DNA from: an uncultured Bacteroidota bacterium
GTDB taxonomy: Bacteria; Bacteroidota; Bacteroidia; AKYH767-A; 2013-40CM-41-45
Direction: 5' to 3'
Assembly: GCA_937871435.1 (NCBI GenBank)
Contig: CALMQM010000026.1
Coordinates: forward strand, 1 to 64,000
Length of the DNA stretch: 64,000 nt
Shown here: in pieces, positions 17,958 to 26,172 of the stretch
Position numbering within the stretch: the stretch's first letter is position 1
How the letters are laid out: each line of letters starts with the position of its first letter
Translations under genes and position numbers: made by a program
The notes under the pieces: generated by a model
Seen by the model: only the letters and a program-made list of their open reading frames with translations
Database searches by the model: none
What the model was told of the DNA's origin: nothing

Positions 17958-18374
17958 TCAGAATCTTTCTGTCATTGAGAAAAAGAAACTTCCTTCAATG
18001 GCTGCATTCTCATCGCTGTCACTACCATGAACCGCATTGGCTTCGATGGATTTCGCAAACAGATTGCGAATAGTTCCGGGAGCTGCTTTAGCAGGATCAG
18101 TAGATCCAATGAGTGTACGGAAATCTTCAACAGCATTTGATTTTTCCAGGATTGCTGCAACGATAGGACCACTCGACATATATTTTACGAGGTCATTATA
18201 AAACGGACGCTGGCTGTGAACAGCGTAGAACTGGCCGGCCTGATCAGGAGTCAGTCGGGTGTATTTCATCGCGATAATGCGGAAACCTGCTTCGTTAATT
18301 TTGGCTAAAATTGGACCGATGTAGTTGTTCGCAACTCCATCCGGTTTGATCATGGTAAAGGTTCTGTTTGACAT
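17958..18374 (-). CDS. ndk: Nucleoside-diphosphate kinase
   Basis: A 138-residue enzyme that moves the gamma phosphate from ATP to other nucleoside diphosphates. It has [10 protein letters not shown] at the start, [15 protein letters not shown], and the active-site histidine H116 in NAVHGSDS. Length is typical. A promoter -7 box, TAATTTTG, lies 25 nt upstream. It converges with the DUF721 gene. Confidence 0.97.
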   Translation of the reverse strand: MSNRTFTMIKPDGVANNYIGPILAKINEAGFRIIAMKYTRLTPDQAGQFYAVHSQRPFYNDLVKYMSSGPIVAAILEKSNAVEDFRTLIGSTDPAKAAPGTIRNLFAKSIEANAVHGSDSDENAAIEGSFFFSMTERF

Positions 18375-18399
18375 ACGTCTGATATATTTATTAAGGCTG

Positions 18400-18407
18400 C
18401 AAAATTA
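18400..18407 (-). promoter_or_regulatory. -7 box of ndk
   Basis: On the minus strand this reads TAATTTTG, a perfect TAnnTTTG, 25 nt before the ndk start. No matching -33 element is evident. Confidence 0.5.
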
Positions 18408-18557
18408 GAAAAAATACAAAGAAAGGGAAGACCGAATTCCGGATATTATTCACGATCAGTTGATAAGACCAAGTACATGAAAAAAGAATCAAGCACACTG
18501 TATACCAGTGGATTAAGAGCAAATGATTAAAGAGGAAAAGCCAACCGGCAATCCTTA

Positions 18558-19940
18558 TTACAGTGTTTTCAGTTCTGTAACGAGTTTAGTAAGCGCGTCC
18601 TTGGCATCACCAAACAACATGCTGGTTTTCGGATTGTAAAAAAGTTCGTTGTCGATACCGGCATAACCGGCATTCATGCTTCGCTTATTGATGATGATAT
18701 GATGTGAATTTTCTACTTCGAGAATTGGCATTCCATAAATAGGAGAGGAAGAATCGTTTTTCGCAGCCGGATTCACTACATCATTCGCTCCAACAACCAA
18801 CACTACATCTGTATTGGAGAACTCAGGATTTACTTCTTCCATCTCGGCCAATTTACTGTAGTCCACATTACTTTCTGCAAGCAATACGTTCATGTGTCCG
18901 GGCATACGTCCGGCAACAGGGTGGATCGCATATTTCACATCAACGCCTCGTTCTTCCAGCAATTTTTCCAATTCATGAATTACGTGCTGAGCCTGTGCTA
19001 CAGCAAGTCCATAACCCGGAACGATGATTACTTTTTTCGAATAGTTCATCAACACTGCCGCATCACTGATGCTGATATCTTTAATTGTACCACCGGTTTT
19101 ACTTCCACCGGTTGTTGCAGCGGTTTCACCGAAAGCTCCGAATATTACATTGAACAAAGGACGATTCATCGCGGTACACATGGCAAGGGTAAGGAGAGTT
19201 CCGGCTGATCCAACCAGAATACCTCCGGTGAGCATCACCTGATTGTTGTACAGGAATCCACCGAATGCCGCAGCCAGACCGGTAAAGGAATTGAGTAGAG
19301 AAATTACCACAGGCATATCCGCGCCACCGATAGGAGCAACAAAGAATACTCCATATACCAAAGCGAGTGCAAATACTCCCAGAAGAAGACCAATACTTTC
19401 AGAACCACTTACTGTCAGGAATACTCCGGCAGCAATAGTGACAAACATGAGAACTGTATTGATCATATTGTAATGGGGGAGGCGGATAGATTTTTTCAAA
19501 GTTCCATTCAATTTCATGAAGGCGATTATGGAACCGGAGAAAGAAACGCTACCAATAATCATTCCTGCCATGATAATGCCGACTCTTCCGGGTTGACCAA
19601 CATTGTGGTGAAATTCCAACAAAGAAATCAATGCTGCACAAGCTCCGCCCATACCGTTAAAGAGCGAAACCAGCTCTGGCATCGCGGTCATTTTTACTCT
19701 TTTTGCAGTGATCCATCCGATGACGGTTCCAACGGCGATAGCTCCCAAAATCAATGCGTATATCACAGGAGAAACGGTGTCATGCATGACAATGGTTCCG
19801 ACAACTGCGAGCGTCATCCCAAAAGCAGCCCACAGATTTCCGCGACGGGCAGTCTGAGGATTGCTGAGCATTTTCAATCCGATCACGAAAGTGACAGAAG
19901 CAATCAGGTAAATAATATCGAGAATGTATTTTTGATTCAT
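18558..19940 (-). CDS. pntB: NAD(P) transhydrogenase subunit beta
   Basis: A 460-residue membrane subunit of the proton-translocating transhydrogenase, which uses the proton gradient to make NADPH from NADH. The first half has eight or more membrane helices (domain II). The last ~180 residues are the NADP-binding domain III, with VIIVPGYGLAVAQAQ, HPVAGRMPGHMNVLLAE and VVLVVGANDVVNPAA. The frame stays open another 135 nt upstream, but the ATG at 19940 (MNQKYILDIIYLIA) gives the family-typical N-terminus. It is last in the pnt operon. Confidence 0.95.
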   Translation of the reverse strand: MNQKYILDIIYLIASVTFVIGLKMLSNPQTARRGNLWAAFGMTLAVVGTIVMHDTVSPVIYALILGAIAVGTVIGWITAKRVKMTAMPELVSLFNGMGGACAALISLLEFHHNVGQPGRVGIIMAGMIIGSVSFSGSIIAFMKLNGTLKKSIRLPHYNMINTVLMFVTIAAGVFLTVSGSESIGLLLGVFALALVYGVFFVAPIGGADMPVVISLLNSFTGLAAAFGGFLYNNQVMLTGGILVGSAGTLLTLAMCTAMNRPLFNVIFGAFGETAATTGGSKTGGTIKDISISDAAVLMNYSKKVIIVPGYGLAVAQAQHVIHELEKLLEERGVDVKYAIHPVAGRMPGHMNVLLAESNVDYSKLAEMEEVNPEFSNTDVVLVVGANDVVNPAAKNDSSSPIYGMPILEVENSHHIIINKRSMNAGYAGIDNELFYNPKTSMLFGDAKDALTKLVTELKTL

Positions 19941-19983
19941 AACTATGAAATTCAATCGGGTTACCAGAGGATAAGCAATGAAT

Positions 19984-20298
19984 TTATTTTTTTTCTTTCT
20001 TCTTGAACATTTCAAGCATACGGTCGGTAACCACAAAACCTCCAACCACATTGAGTGTTCCGAGTACAACGGCAACGAAACCGAGACTCAACAACAGAAT
20101 ATTTTCAGGTTCTGTGTTCAGCATCACGATGATAGAACCAACGATCACCACACCGTGAATCGCATTGGCACCGGACATCAGAGGAGTATGCAATACAGAT
20201 GGAACTTTACTGATCACTTCCACACCAACGAAGATGGAAAGGATGACGATGTAAATCATCTGAATGTTTTCACCAAGAAAGGCAAGAATAGAACTCAT
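19984..20298 (-). CDS. pntA: NAD(P) transhydrogenase subunit alpha, part 2 (membrane part)
   Basis: A 104-residue protein with three hydrophobic helices, corresponding to the C-terminal membrane portion of E. coli PntA. VFVGVEVISKVPSVLHTPLMSGANAIHG is the conserved helix segment, with SNAIHG here replaced by GANAIHG. A split alpha subunit is common outside enterobacteria. It lies between the unknown helical gene (5-nt gap) and pntB. Confidence 0.93.
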   Translation of the reverse strand: MSSILAFLGENIQMIYIVILSIFVGVEVISKVPSVLHTPLMSGANAIHGVVIVGSIIVMLNTEPENILLLSLGFVAVVLGTLNVVGGFVVTDRMLEMFKKKEKK

Positions 20299-20303
20299 GT
20301 TTT

Positions 20304-20666
20304 TTAGTTTATAGATTCCTGGTATTTTATGACTCTCAGAGCAGATTCCAGGACATCAATCATGCTTTTACCCTGACTTAATATTAATTGTGAGTTATTT
20401 AAATTTACCTGTTCATATTCAAGTGAACGTTCGTACCAATAAAGTGTATTCTTTGCCTCCTGAATAAAAATGCACAAGGCATGATAGAATTCCATCGGCG
20501 AAGAAACATTGTGAATTCTGGAACAAATCTCGTCGAGTGATTTCACGGAATCTTTGAGTTTCATGTGGAGAAATAATGCCGCATGATGATTTCCGGAATC
20601 AATAGCCGAGGAGAGAATAGCCTGCGTGAAATTCTCTGTCCAGTTTTTGAAATTTAAATCTTGCAT
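20304..20666 (-). CDS. Small helical protein inside the pnt operon
   Basis: A 120-residue, mostly alpha-helical, soluble protein. The segment SPMEFYHALCIFIQEAKNTLYWYERSL resembles helix 3 of the four-helix-bundle proteins first seen in 23S rRNA intervening sequences (S23-like). The match is weak and from memory. It sits 20 nt after pntA part 1 and 5 nt before pntA part 2, so it is cotranscribed with both. A longer open frame (to 20780) would run back into pntA. The ATG at 20666 is preferred. Function unknown. Confidence 0.65.
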   Translation of the reverse strand: MQDLNFKNWTENFTQAILSSAIDSGNHHAALFLHMKLKDSVKSLDEICSRIHNVSSPMEFYHALCIFIQEAKNTLYWYERSLEYEQVNLNNSQLILSQGKSMIDVLESALRVIKYQESIN

Positions 20667-20686
20667 AAAGTCTGCGAAAAATAATT

Positions 20687-21817
20687 TTAAGCGGGAACTA
20701 CCTGGGCAACGGATGGGTGTACCGCGACTCCTTTGTGCACAATCAAAGATCCTTTTGTAATTTCTTCTTCCAGTTCCCACTTGAATGCATCTTTCGTGGC
20801 CAGATGAGTAAGGAAAGCTGAAATGTTCTTTGCATACAATTCGCTCGCATTCAACGGCAGCAGACTTGGAAGGTTTCCTTCACCGATGATTGTTACTCCG
20901 TATTTTACAACCTGTTTGTTGAGTTCACTGAGTGTGCAATTACCTCCTTGTTCCACAGCCATATCTACAATAACGGATCCCATCTTCATGGCTTTAACCA
21001 TGTCTTCGGTTACCAACACCGGAGCTTTTTTCCCGGGTATCAATGCTGTAGTAATTACGAGGTCAGCTTCAGAAATATGTTTGGCAATCAATGCCTGTTG
21101 ATTTTTCAGAAAATCCTCTGAAACATTTTTTACATAACCACCTTCTAATTTCACAGATGCATCTCCTTTAAGCATGATGAATTTGCCGCCCAGAGATTCA
21201 ACCTGTTCTTTGGTTTCAGGACGGATATCCGAAACTTCCACAATCGCACCCAGACGTTTCGCGGTTGCAATAGCCTGCAAACCTGCAACACCCGCTCCCA
21301 TGATCACTACTTTCGCCGGCTTAAGGGTTCCGGCGGCAGTCATCAGCAAAGGAAAAATTTTACCCAAAGCAGCAGCTCCGATAATCACCGCTTTGTAACC
21401 GGCGAGGTTGGCCTGAGAACTCAGCACATCCATTTTTTGAGCACGTGAAATACGAGGAATAGCATCCATAGAAAATGCGGAAATTCCCTGCTTTACACAA
21501 GCATCAACAAGATCGGGATTGGTAGCTGCATACATCAGAGAGATTAACACAGAGTCTTTTTTCATCCAGCTTACTTCCTCTACAGAAGGTGCATTCACTT
21601 TGAGGACAATATCTGCCTGGCTGTATAATTCTTTGTTGTTGCTGATAATTTTTGCTCCGGCGCTTTCATAAGCGCTATCCGCAAAATAGGATTGGATCCC
21701 TGCGTCTTTTTCAACGAGGCATTCAAATCCGGCTTTCACCAATGAGGCTGCTACATCCGGTGATAATGACACGCGTCGTTCGCGATCTTTCGTTTCTTTT
21801 GGTATGATAACTTTCAC
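20687..21817 (-). CDS. pntA: NAD(P) transhydrogenase subunit alpha, part 1 (NAD-binding)
   Basis: A 376-residue soluble domain I that binds NAD(H). It starts IPKETKDRERRVSLSPDV, the alanine-dehydrogenase-like N-terminus, and carries the dinucleotide fold VVIMGAGVAGLQAIATAKRLGAIVEVSDIR. The frame is open to a TTG at 21847, but that codon is the last part of a TTTCTTTG promoter-like box. The GTG at 21817 (then KVIIPKE) fits both the promoter and the family N-terminus. It is the first gene of the pnt operon. Confidence 0.93.
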   Translation of the reverse strand: MKVIIPKETKDRERRVSLSPDVAASLVKAGFECLVEKDAGIQSYFADSAYESAGAKIISNNKELYSQADIVLKVNAPSVEEVSWMKKDSVLISLMYAATNPDLVDACVKQGISAFSMDAIPRISRAQKMDVLSSQANLAGYKAVIIGAAALGKIFPLLMTAAGTLKPAKVVIMGAGVAGLQAIATAKRLGAIVEVSDIRPETKEQVESLGGKFIMLKGDASVKLEGGYVKNVSEDFLKNQQALIAKHISEADLVITTALIPGKKAPVLVTEDMVKAMKMGSVIVDMAVEQGGNCTLSELNKQVVKYGVTIIGEGNLPSLLPLNASELYAKNISAFLTHLATKDAFKWELEEEITKGSLIVHKGVAVHPSVAQVVPA

Positions 21818-21917
21818 TTCACAAGTGTTTTCAGTTGAAGGTTGCAAAGAAAGGAATTAATTCCATTCGGTGGAAAAACTGTGGTCATGCGATGGTTCTT
21901 CAATTCATACTAAAACC

Positions 21918-21925
21918 TATATTTG
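21918..21925 (+). promoter_or_regulatory. -7 box abutting the next start codon
   Basis: TATATTTG is a perfect TAnnTTTG and ends 4 nt before the ATG at 21930. With Bacteroidota spacing, transcription would start at or next to the ATG, so the mRNA may be leaderless. Confidence 0.5.
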
Positions 21926-21929
21926 CAAC

Positions 21930-22214
21930 ATGGTAAAACTCACACAACATACACTGGATAAACTCGAAGAATTGCTCACTTTGGCTGGCTATAAGATCAG
22001 AAATGAGAAAGGGAATTTTAAGTCAGGAAGTTGTGTCATAGAACATTCCAAGATCATTGTTCTCAACAAGTTCGCTCCGGTTGAAGCCAAAGTTTCCTAC
22101 CTGGTTGAAGCCATTCAGTCACTGACTTTGGATGAGTCTTTGCTGGATGAAAAATACCAGCGTTTTTTGCAGGAAGTCCGACAAACAGAGATCAAATTTT
22201 CAGATGCTGAGTAA
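21930..22214 (+). CDS. Small conserved hypothetical protein
   Basis: A 94-residue protein without a known function. It has an N-terminal helix (TLDKLEELLTLAGYKIRNEKG), a small beta part (GSCVIEHSKIIVLNKFAPVEAKVSYLVEAI) and an acidic tail. The phrase KIRNEKGNFKSGSC recalls a family of small Bacteroidota proteins, from memory only. A longer frame starts at 21870, but the -7 box at 21918-21925 lies inside it, so the ATG at 21930 is chosen. It lies 18 nt before the MBL hydrolase gene and is probably cotranscribed with it. Confidence 0.72.
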   Translation: MVKLTQHTLDKLEELLTLAGYKIRNEKGNFKSGSCVIEHSKIIVLNKFAPVEAKVSYLVEAIQSLTLDESLLDEKYQRFLQEVRQTEIKFSDAE

Positions 22215-22232
22215 TCATTAACAGGTGCACAC

Positions 22233-22997
22233 ATGATAAGAATCACATTCCTTGGCACAGGTACTTCTCAAGGTGTACCAATGATTGCCTGTGATTGTGA
22301 TGTCTGTACATCCACAGATCCGAAGGATAAAAGACTGCGGACATCGATCCTGGTGGAATCAGAGGAAGCTACTATTGTCATTGATGCCGGACCGGATTTT
22401 CGCCAACAAATGTTGCGGGAATCTGTTACCAAACTGGATGCAGTCCTTTTCACGCATGAACACAAAGATCACATAGCAGGACTGGATGATGTAAGAGCAT
22501 ACAATTACATCAGTGGGAAGCCAATGGATGTATTTGCTACAAGCAGAGTTCAGGAGGCTCTGAAACGTGAGTTTTTCTATGTCTTTTCCGGCGCGCAATA
22601 TCCGGGCATTCCTAAACTGAATCTGCACACCATCCACAATGTTCCTTTTGAAATAAAAGGGATTCGATTTGAGCCGATTGAAGTGATGCACCTGAACCTC
22701 TCTGTATTTGGATTCAGGATCGGAGATTTTACCTACATCACGGATGCCAATTTTATTGCTGATTCAGAAAAGGAAAAAATTAAAGGCTCCAGATATCTGG
22801 TACTTAATGCATTAAGGAGAGAAAAACACGTATCTCATTTTACCCTAAAGGAAGCAGTTGATATCATTGATGAACTCAAACCGGAAAAAGCCTGGATCAT
22901 CCATTTGAGCCATCAAATGGGAAAACATGCTGAAATTAATCAGGAATTACCAGAATACATTCAATGCGCCTATGATGGCTTAAAAATAGAGGTATAG
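22233..22997 (+). CDS. MBL-fold metallo-hydrolase (PhnP-like)
   Basis: A 254-residue metallo-beta-lactamase-fold hydrolase. The N-terminal motif LGTGTSQGVPMIACDCDVC resembles PhnP and its relatives, which cleave cyclic phosphodiesters. The metal motif THEHKDHIAG has H75, H77, D79 and H80. FTYITDANF and HLSHQMGKH supply the later ligands. The native substrate is unknown. No phn genes are present, so a phosphonate role is not supported. Confidence 0.88.
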   Translation: MIRITFLGTGTSQGVPMIACDCDVCTSTDPKDKRLRTSILVESEEATIVIDAGPDFRQQMLRESVTKLDAVLFTHEHKDHIAGLDDVRAYNYISGKPMDVFATSRVQEALKREFFYVFSGAQYPGIPKLNLHTIHNVPFEIKGIRFEPIEVMHLNLSVFGFRIGDFTYITDANFIADSEKEKIKGSRYLVLNALRREKHVSHFTLKEAVDIIDELKPEKAWIIHLSHQMGKHAEINQELPEYIQCAYDGLKIEV

Positions 22998-23088
22998 AAA
23001 GAAAAATCCCCTTTCTTTTTCTAATTTTACGTCCCGATTACCTGATCCAATTATTCTGGTAAAAACGGATTAAATCCTCGAAATCAAT

Positions 23089-24423
23089 ATGTTTGAAAAT
23101 CTTAGCGATAAACTTGAACGGGCCTTTAAAGTACTGAAAGGTGAAGGGAAAATTTCCGAAATCAATGTTGCTGAAACGCTGAAAGAAGTCCGGAAAGCGT
23201 TGCTGGATGCTGACGTGAATTTCAAAGTTGCCAAGCAATTTACTGATACAGTCAAGGAAAAAGCTCTGGGTCAGAATGTACTCACTGCTGTTTCTCCCGG
23301 TCAATTGATGATCAAGATTGCCCACGATGAGTTAACTCAATTGATGGGTGGTCAGAAAGAGGATATCAACCTGAGCGGAAATCCTACCGTCATCCTCATG
23401 TCTGGTTTGCAAGGTTCCGGTAAAACGACACTTTCAGGTAAACTTGCCAATTACCTTAAATCAAAAAAACAAAAACACCCATTGTTGGTTGCCTGCGACG
23501 TGTATCGTCCGGCGGCGATTGATCAGTTGAAAGTTCTCGGTGAACAAATTGAAGTTCCGGTCTACAGTGAAGATGGAAATAAAAATCCGGTTGAGATTGC
23601 GCTGAAAGGAATTCAGCATGCCCGTGATACGCACAAGAATGTTGTGATCATTGACACAGCCGGTCGTTTGGCGATTGATGAGCAAATGATGGATGAAATC
23701 GCGGCGATTAAGCAAGCGATTAATCCGCATGAAATTCTGTTTGTGGTGGATGCCATGACTGGACAAGATGCAGTGAATACAGCGAAAGCTTTCAATGACC
23801 GACTGAATTTTGATGGCGTTGTTTTGACCAAACTCGACGGTGATACACGAGGTGGAGCAGCTTTGTCAATCAAGTCAGTTGTACACAAACCGATTAAGTT
23901 TGTCGGTACAGGTGAAAAGCTGGATGCGCTTGATGTGTTTTACCCTGAACGGATGTCGGATCGAATCCTCGGGATGGGTGATATCGTTTCTCTCGTAGAA
24001 AAAGCACAGGAACAATTTGATGAAGCGGAAGCTGCAAAGCTCCAGAAGAAAATCGCGAAAAATCAATTTGGCTTTAATGATTTCCTGAATCAAATTCAGC
24101 AAATCAAAAAGATGGGGAACATGAAGGATTTGCTCGGAATGATTCCCGGAGTTGGTAAAGCAATTCGTGATATTGATATCAGCAACGATTCCTTCAAACA
24201 TATTGAAGCCATCATTCAATCCATGACTCATCAGGAGAGAGAAAATCCGGCTCTGATTAACGGCAGCAGAAGAAATCGCATCGCGAAAGGAAGCGGAACG
24301 ACTGTTCAGGATGTGAACCGATTGCTCAAACAATTTGAAGAGATGCGAAAAATGATGCGTGTCTTTTCAAACAAAGATCAGGCGGCAAAGATGATGCGCA
24401 ATATGCCGGGCATGCGACGATAG
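23089..24423 (+). CDS. ffh: Signal recognition particle protein Ffh
   Basis: A 444-residue GTPase that binds 4.5S RNA and signal sequences and targets nascent chains to FtsY and SecYEG. The N domain is at 1-~95. The G domain has GLQGSGKTT (106-114), DTAGRL and [14 protein letters not shown]. The methionine-rich M domain from about 300 has [15 protein letters not shown] and the RNA-binding region [17 protein letters not shown], ending [10 protein letters not shown]. Length is typical. Confidence 0.97.
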   Translation: MFENLSDKLERAFKVLKGEGKISEINVAETLKEVRKALLDADVNFKVAKQFTDTVKEKALGQNVLTAVSPGQLMIKIAHDELTQLMGGQKEDINLSGNPTVILMSGLQGSGKTTLSGKLANYLKSKKQKHPLLVACDVYRPAAIDQLKVLGEQIEVPVYSEDGNKNPVEIALKGIQHARDTHKNVVIIDTAGRLAIDEQMMDEIAAIKQAINPHEILFVVDAMTGQDAVNTAKAFNDRLNFDGVVLTKLDGDTRGGAALSIKSVVHKPIKFVGTGEKLDALDVFYPERMSDRILGMGDIVSLVEKAQEQFDEAEAAKLQKKIAKNQFGFNDFLNQIQQIKKMGNMKDLLGMIPGVGKAIRDIDISNDSFKHIEAIIQSMTHQERENPALINGSRRNRIAKGSGTTVQDVNRLLKQFEEMRKMMRVFSNKDQAAKMMRNMPGMRR

Positions 24424-24472
24424 ATTCCGGAATCCATGTGCGATCACACGGGTTTCACATTACATACATACC

Positions 24473-25375
24473 ATGATTCTTCTCGACGGTAAAGTTACTT
24501 CTGCAAGTGCCAAAGCACGGATTCGTTCAGAAGTAAATACCCTGCTTGCAAACGGAAAAAGACCACCGCATTTATGTGCTATCCTTGTAGGAACAGACGG
24601 AGCTTCTGAAACCTATGTTTCCAGCAAGGCGAGAAATTGTGATGAAGTTGGATTCAGATCCACTTTATTGCGTTATCCGGATTCCATTTCAGAAGAAGCA
24701 TTACTCGAAAAAATCCGGGAGATTAATGATGATCCTGAAATCGACGGATTAATTGTTCAACTTCCTTTGCCACGACACATTTCTGTACAAAAAGTTACAG
24801 AAACAATTTCTCCCAGAAAAGATGTAGATGGATTTCATCCAATCAATGTAGGGAGAATGGTACTGAATCAACCCTGTTATCTGCCCGCAACACCTTACGG
24901 TATTCTGTTGATGCTCGAATATTACAATATTGAAACAGCGGGAAAGAAATGTGTTGTCGTTGGTCGCAGCAATATTGTCGGATTACCTATGAGTATTTTA
25001 CTCACACGTAATAATAACCCGGGAAATTGTACGGTTACTATTTGTCACAGCAAAACAAAAAATATTGAAGAGATCACACGTTCCGCTGATATTCTGATTG
25101 CTGCACTCGGTAAACCAAAGTTTATCAAGGCTTCAATGGTGAAAGAAGGAGCGGTGGTGATCGATGTTGGTATTACACGTGAAGTTTCCGATAAAACAAA
25201 AAGTGGCTATGCCTTAAGCGGTGATGTGGATTTTAAAAACGTAGCCGAACACACTTCTTACATCAGTCCCGTTCCGGGTGGAGTCGGATTGATGACAATC
25301 GTCGGACTTTTGCAAAATACTTTACGTGCGGCCAAAGGAGAAGTGGAATATGTAAAAAGCGAATTCATCTCCTGA
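24473..25375 (+). CDS. folD: Bifunctional methylenetetrahydrofolate dehydrogenase/cyclohydrolase
   Basis: A 300-residue enzyme that interconverts 5,10-methylene-, methenyl- and 10-formyl-tetrahydrofolate. It has [14 protein letters not shown] with the catalytic lysine, [24 protein letters not shown], the NADP loop [17 protein letters not shown], and the C-terminal [18 protein letters not shown]. It lies 49 nt after ffh on the same strand. Length is usual. Confidence 0.97.
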   Translation: MILLDGKVTSASAKARIRSEVNTLLANGKRPPHLCAILVGTDGASETYVSSKARNCDEVGFRSTLLRYPDSISEEALLEKIREINDDPEIDGLIVQLPLPRHISVQKVTETISPRKDVDGFHPINVGRMVLNQPCYLPATPYGILLMLEYYNIETAGKKCVVVGRSNIVGLPMSILLTRNNNPGNCTVTICHSKTKNIEEITRSADILIAALGKPKFIKASMVKEGAVVIDVGITREVSDKTKSGYALSGDVDFKNVAEHTSYISPVPGGVGLMTIVGLLQNTLRAAKGEVEYVKSEFIS

Positions 25376-25426
25376 AAGATTCTACCATTTCTGAATCGCA
25401 TTTTTTTTAACGATATCAACAAACGT

Positions 25427-26041
25427 ATGCCCCCAGAATCCGCTCTCATATTTCCAGTGATGGAATATTTTTATACCGTTCAGGGAGAAGGTGCGAATAC
25501 CGGGAAGGCGGCATTTTTTCTCCGACTTGCCGGATGTGATGTCGGCTGTGTGTGGTGTGACGTAAAAGAATCATGGGATGCCGGTAAGCATTCTTCCATG
25601 CCTATTTCCGCTATGGTTGAAGCGGTAAAAGCTTCCGGAGCTGTTCGGGTAGTTATCACCGGTGGTGAACCTGCCATGTATAATTTGGATGAACTGACTC
25701 AACAATTGCATGTAGCTGGAATCGAATGTTATCTTGAAACTTCCGGAGCCTATCCACTGACAGGTGAGTGGGACTGGGTGTGTGTTTCGCCGAAAAAATT
25801 TAAGAAACCTCTCGACAGCGCACTTGCATCCGCTGATGAATTGAAGATCATCGTTTACAATGAAAGTGATTTTTCATGGGCTGAAGAATACCAACAGAAA
25901 GTCGGAACTGCCTGCCAGCTCTTTTTGCAACCTGAATATTCAGCTTTCAATAAAATGGTTCCATCCATCGTTGAGTTTGTGAAAAGTCATCCGGAGTGGA
26001 CCATCTCGCTTCAAACCCATAAGATCATGCACATTCCCTGA
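25427..26041 (+). CDS. queE: 7-carboxy-7-deazaguanine synthase (radical SAM)
   Basis: A 204-residue radical-SAM enzyme of queuosine biosynthesis. It converts carboxytetrahydropterin to 7-carboxy-7-deazaguanine. YTVQGEGANTGKAAFFLRL is the QueE N-terminal signature. The 4Fe-4S cysteines are C37, C41 and C44 (CX3CX2C, GCDVGCVWC). VITGGEPAMY is the SAM-binding GGEP motif. It follows folD by 51 nt. The other que genes are not in the window. Confidence 0.93.
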   Translation: MPPESALIFPVMEYFYTVQGEGANTGKAAFFLRLAGCDVGCVWCDVKESWDAGKHSSMPISAMVEAVKASGAVRVVITGGEPAMYNLDELTQQLHVAGIECYLETSGAYPLTGEWDWVCVSPKKFKKPLDSALASADELKIIVYNESDFSWAEEYQQKVGTACQLFLQPEYSAFNKMVPSIVEFVKSHPEWTISLQTHKIMHIP

Positions 26042-26140
26042 AGATCCACTGACAAATCATGTTTTGACCATCAGTAAATGATAGTTGAAAAGTCGGTGAT
26101 GAATTCTTCAGAGCTTTTTCTTGAGTTGTATTCCCGGCAG

Positions 26141-26148
26141 TATATTTG
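26141..26148 (+). promoter_or_regulatory. -7 box of the OmpA-family gene
   Basis: TATATTTG is a perfect TAnnTTTG, 24 nt before the ATG at 26173. It overlaps an in-frame TTG at 26146, which argues that translation begins at 26173. Confidence 0.55.
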
Positions 26149-26172
26149 TTTCAGCCAGCAGGCATATCTATT

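Noticed and set aside
19473-20006. 177-codon plus-strand open frame
   Set aside because: It is antisense to pntB, which is an intact conserved gene.
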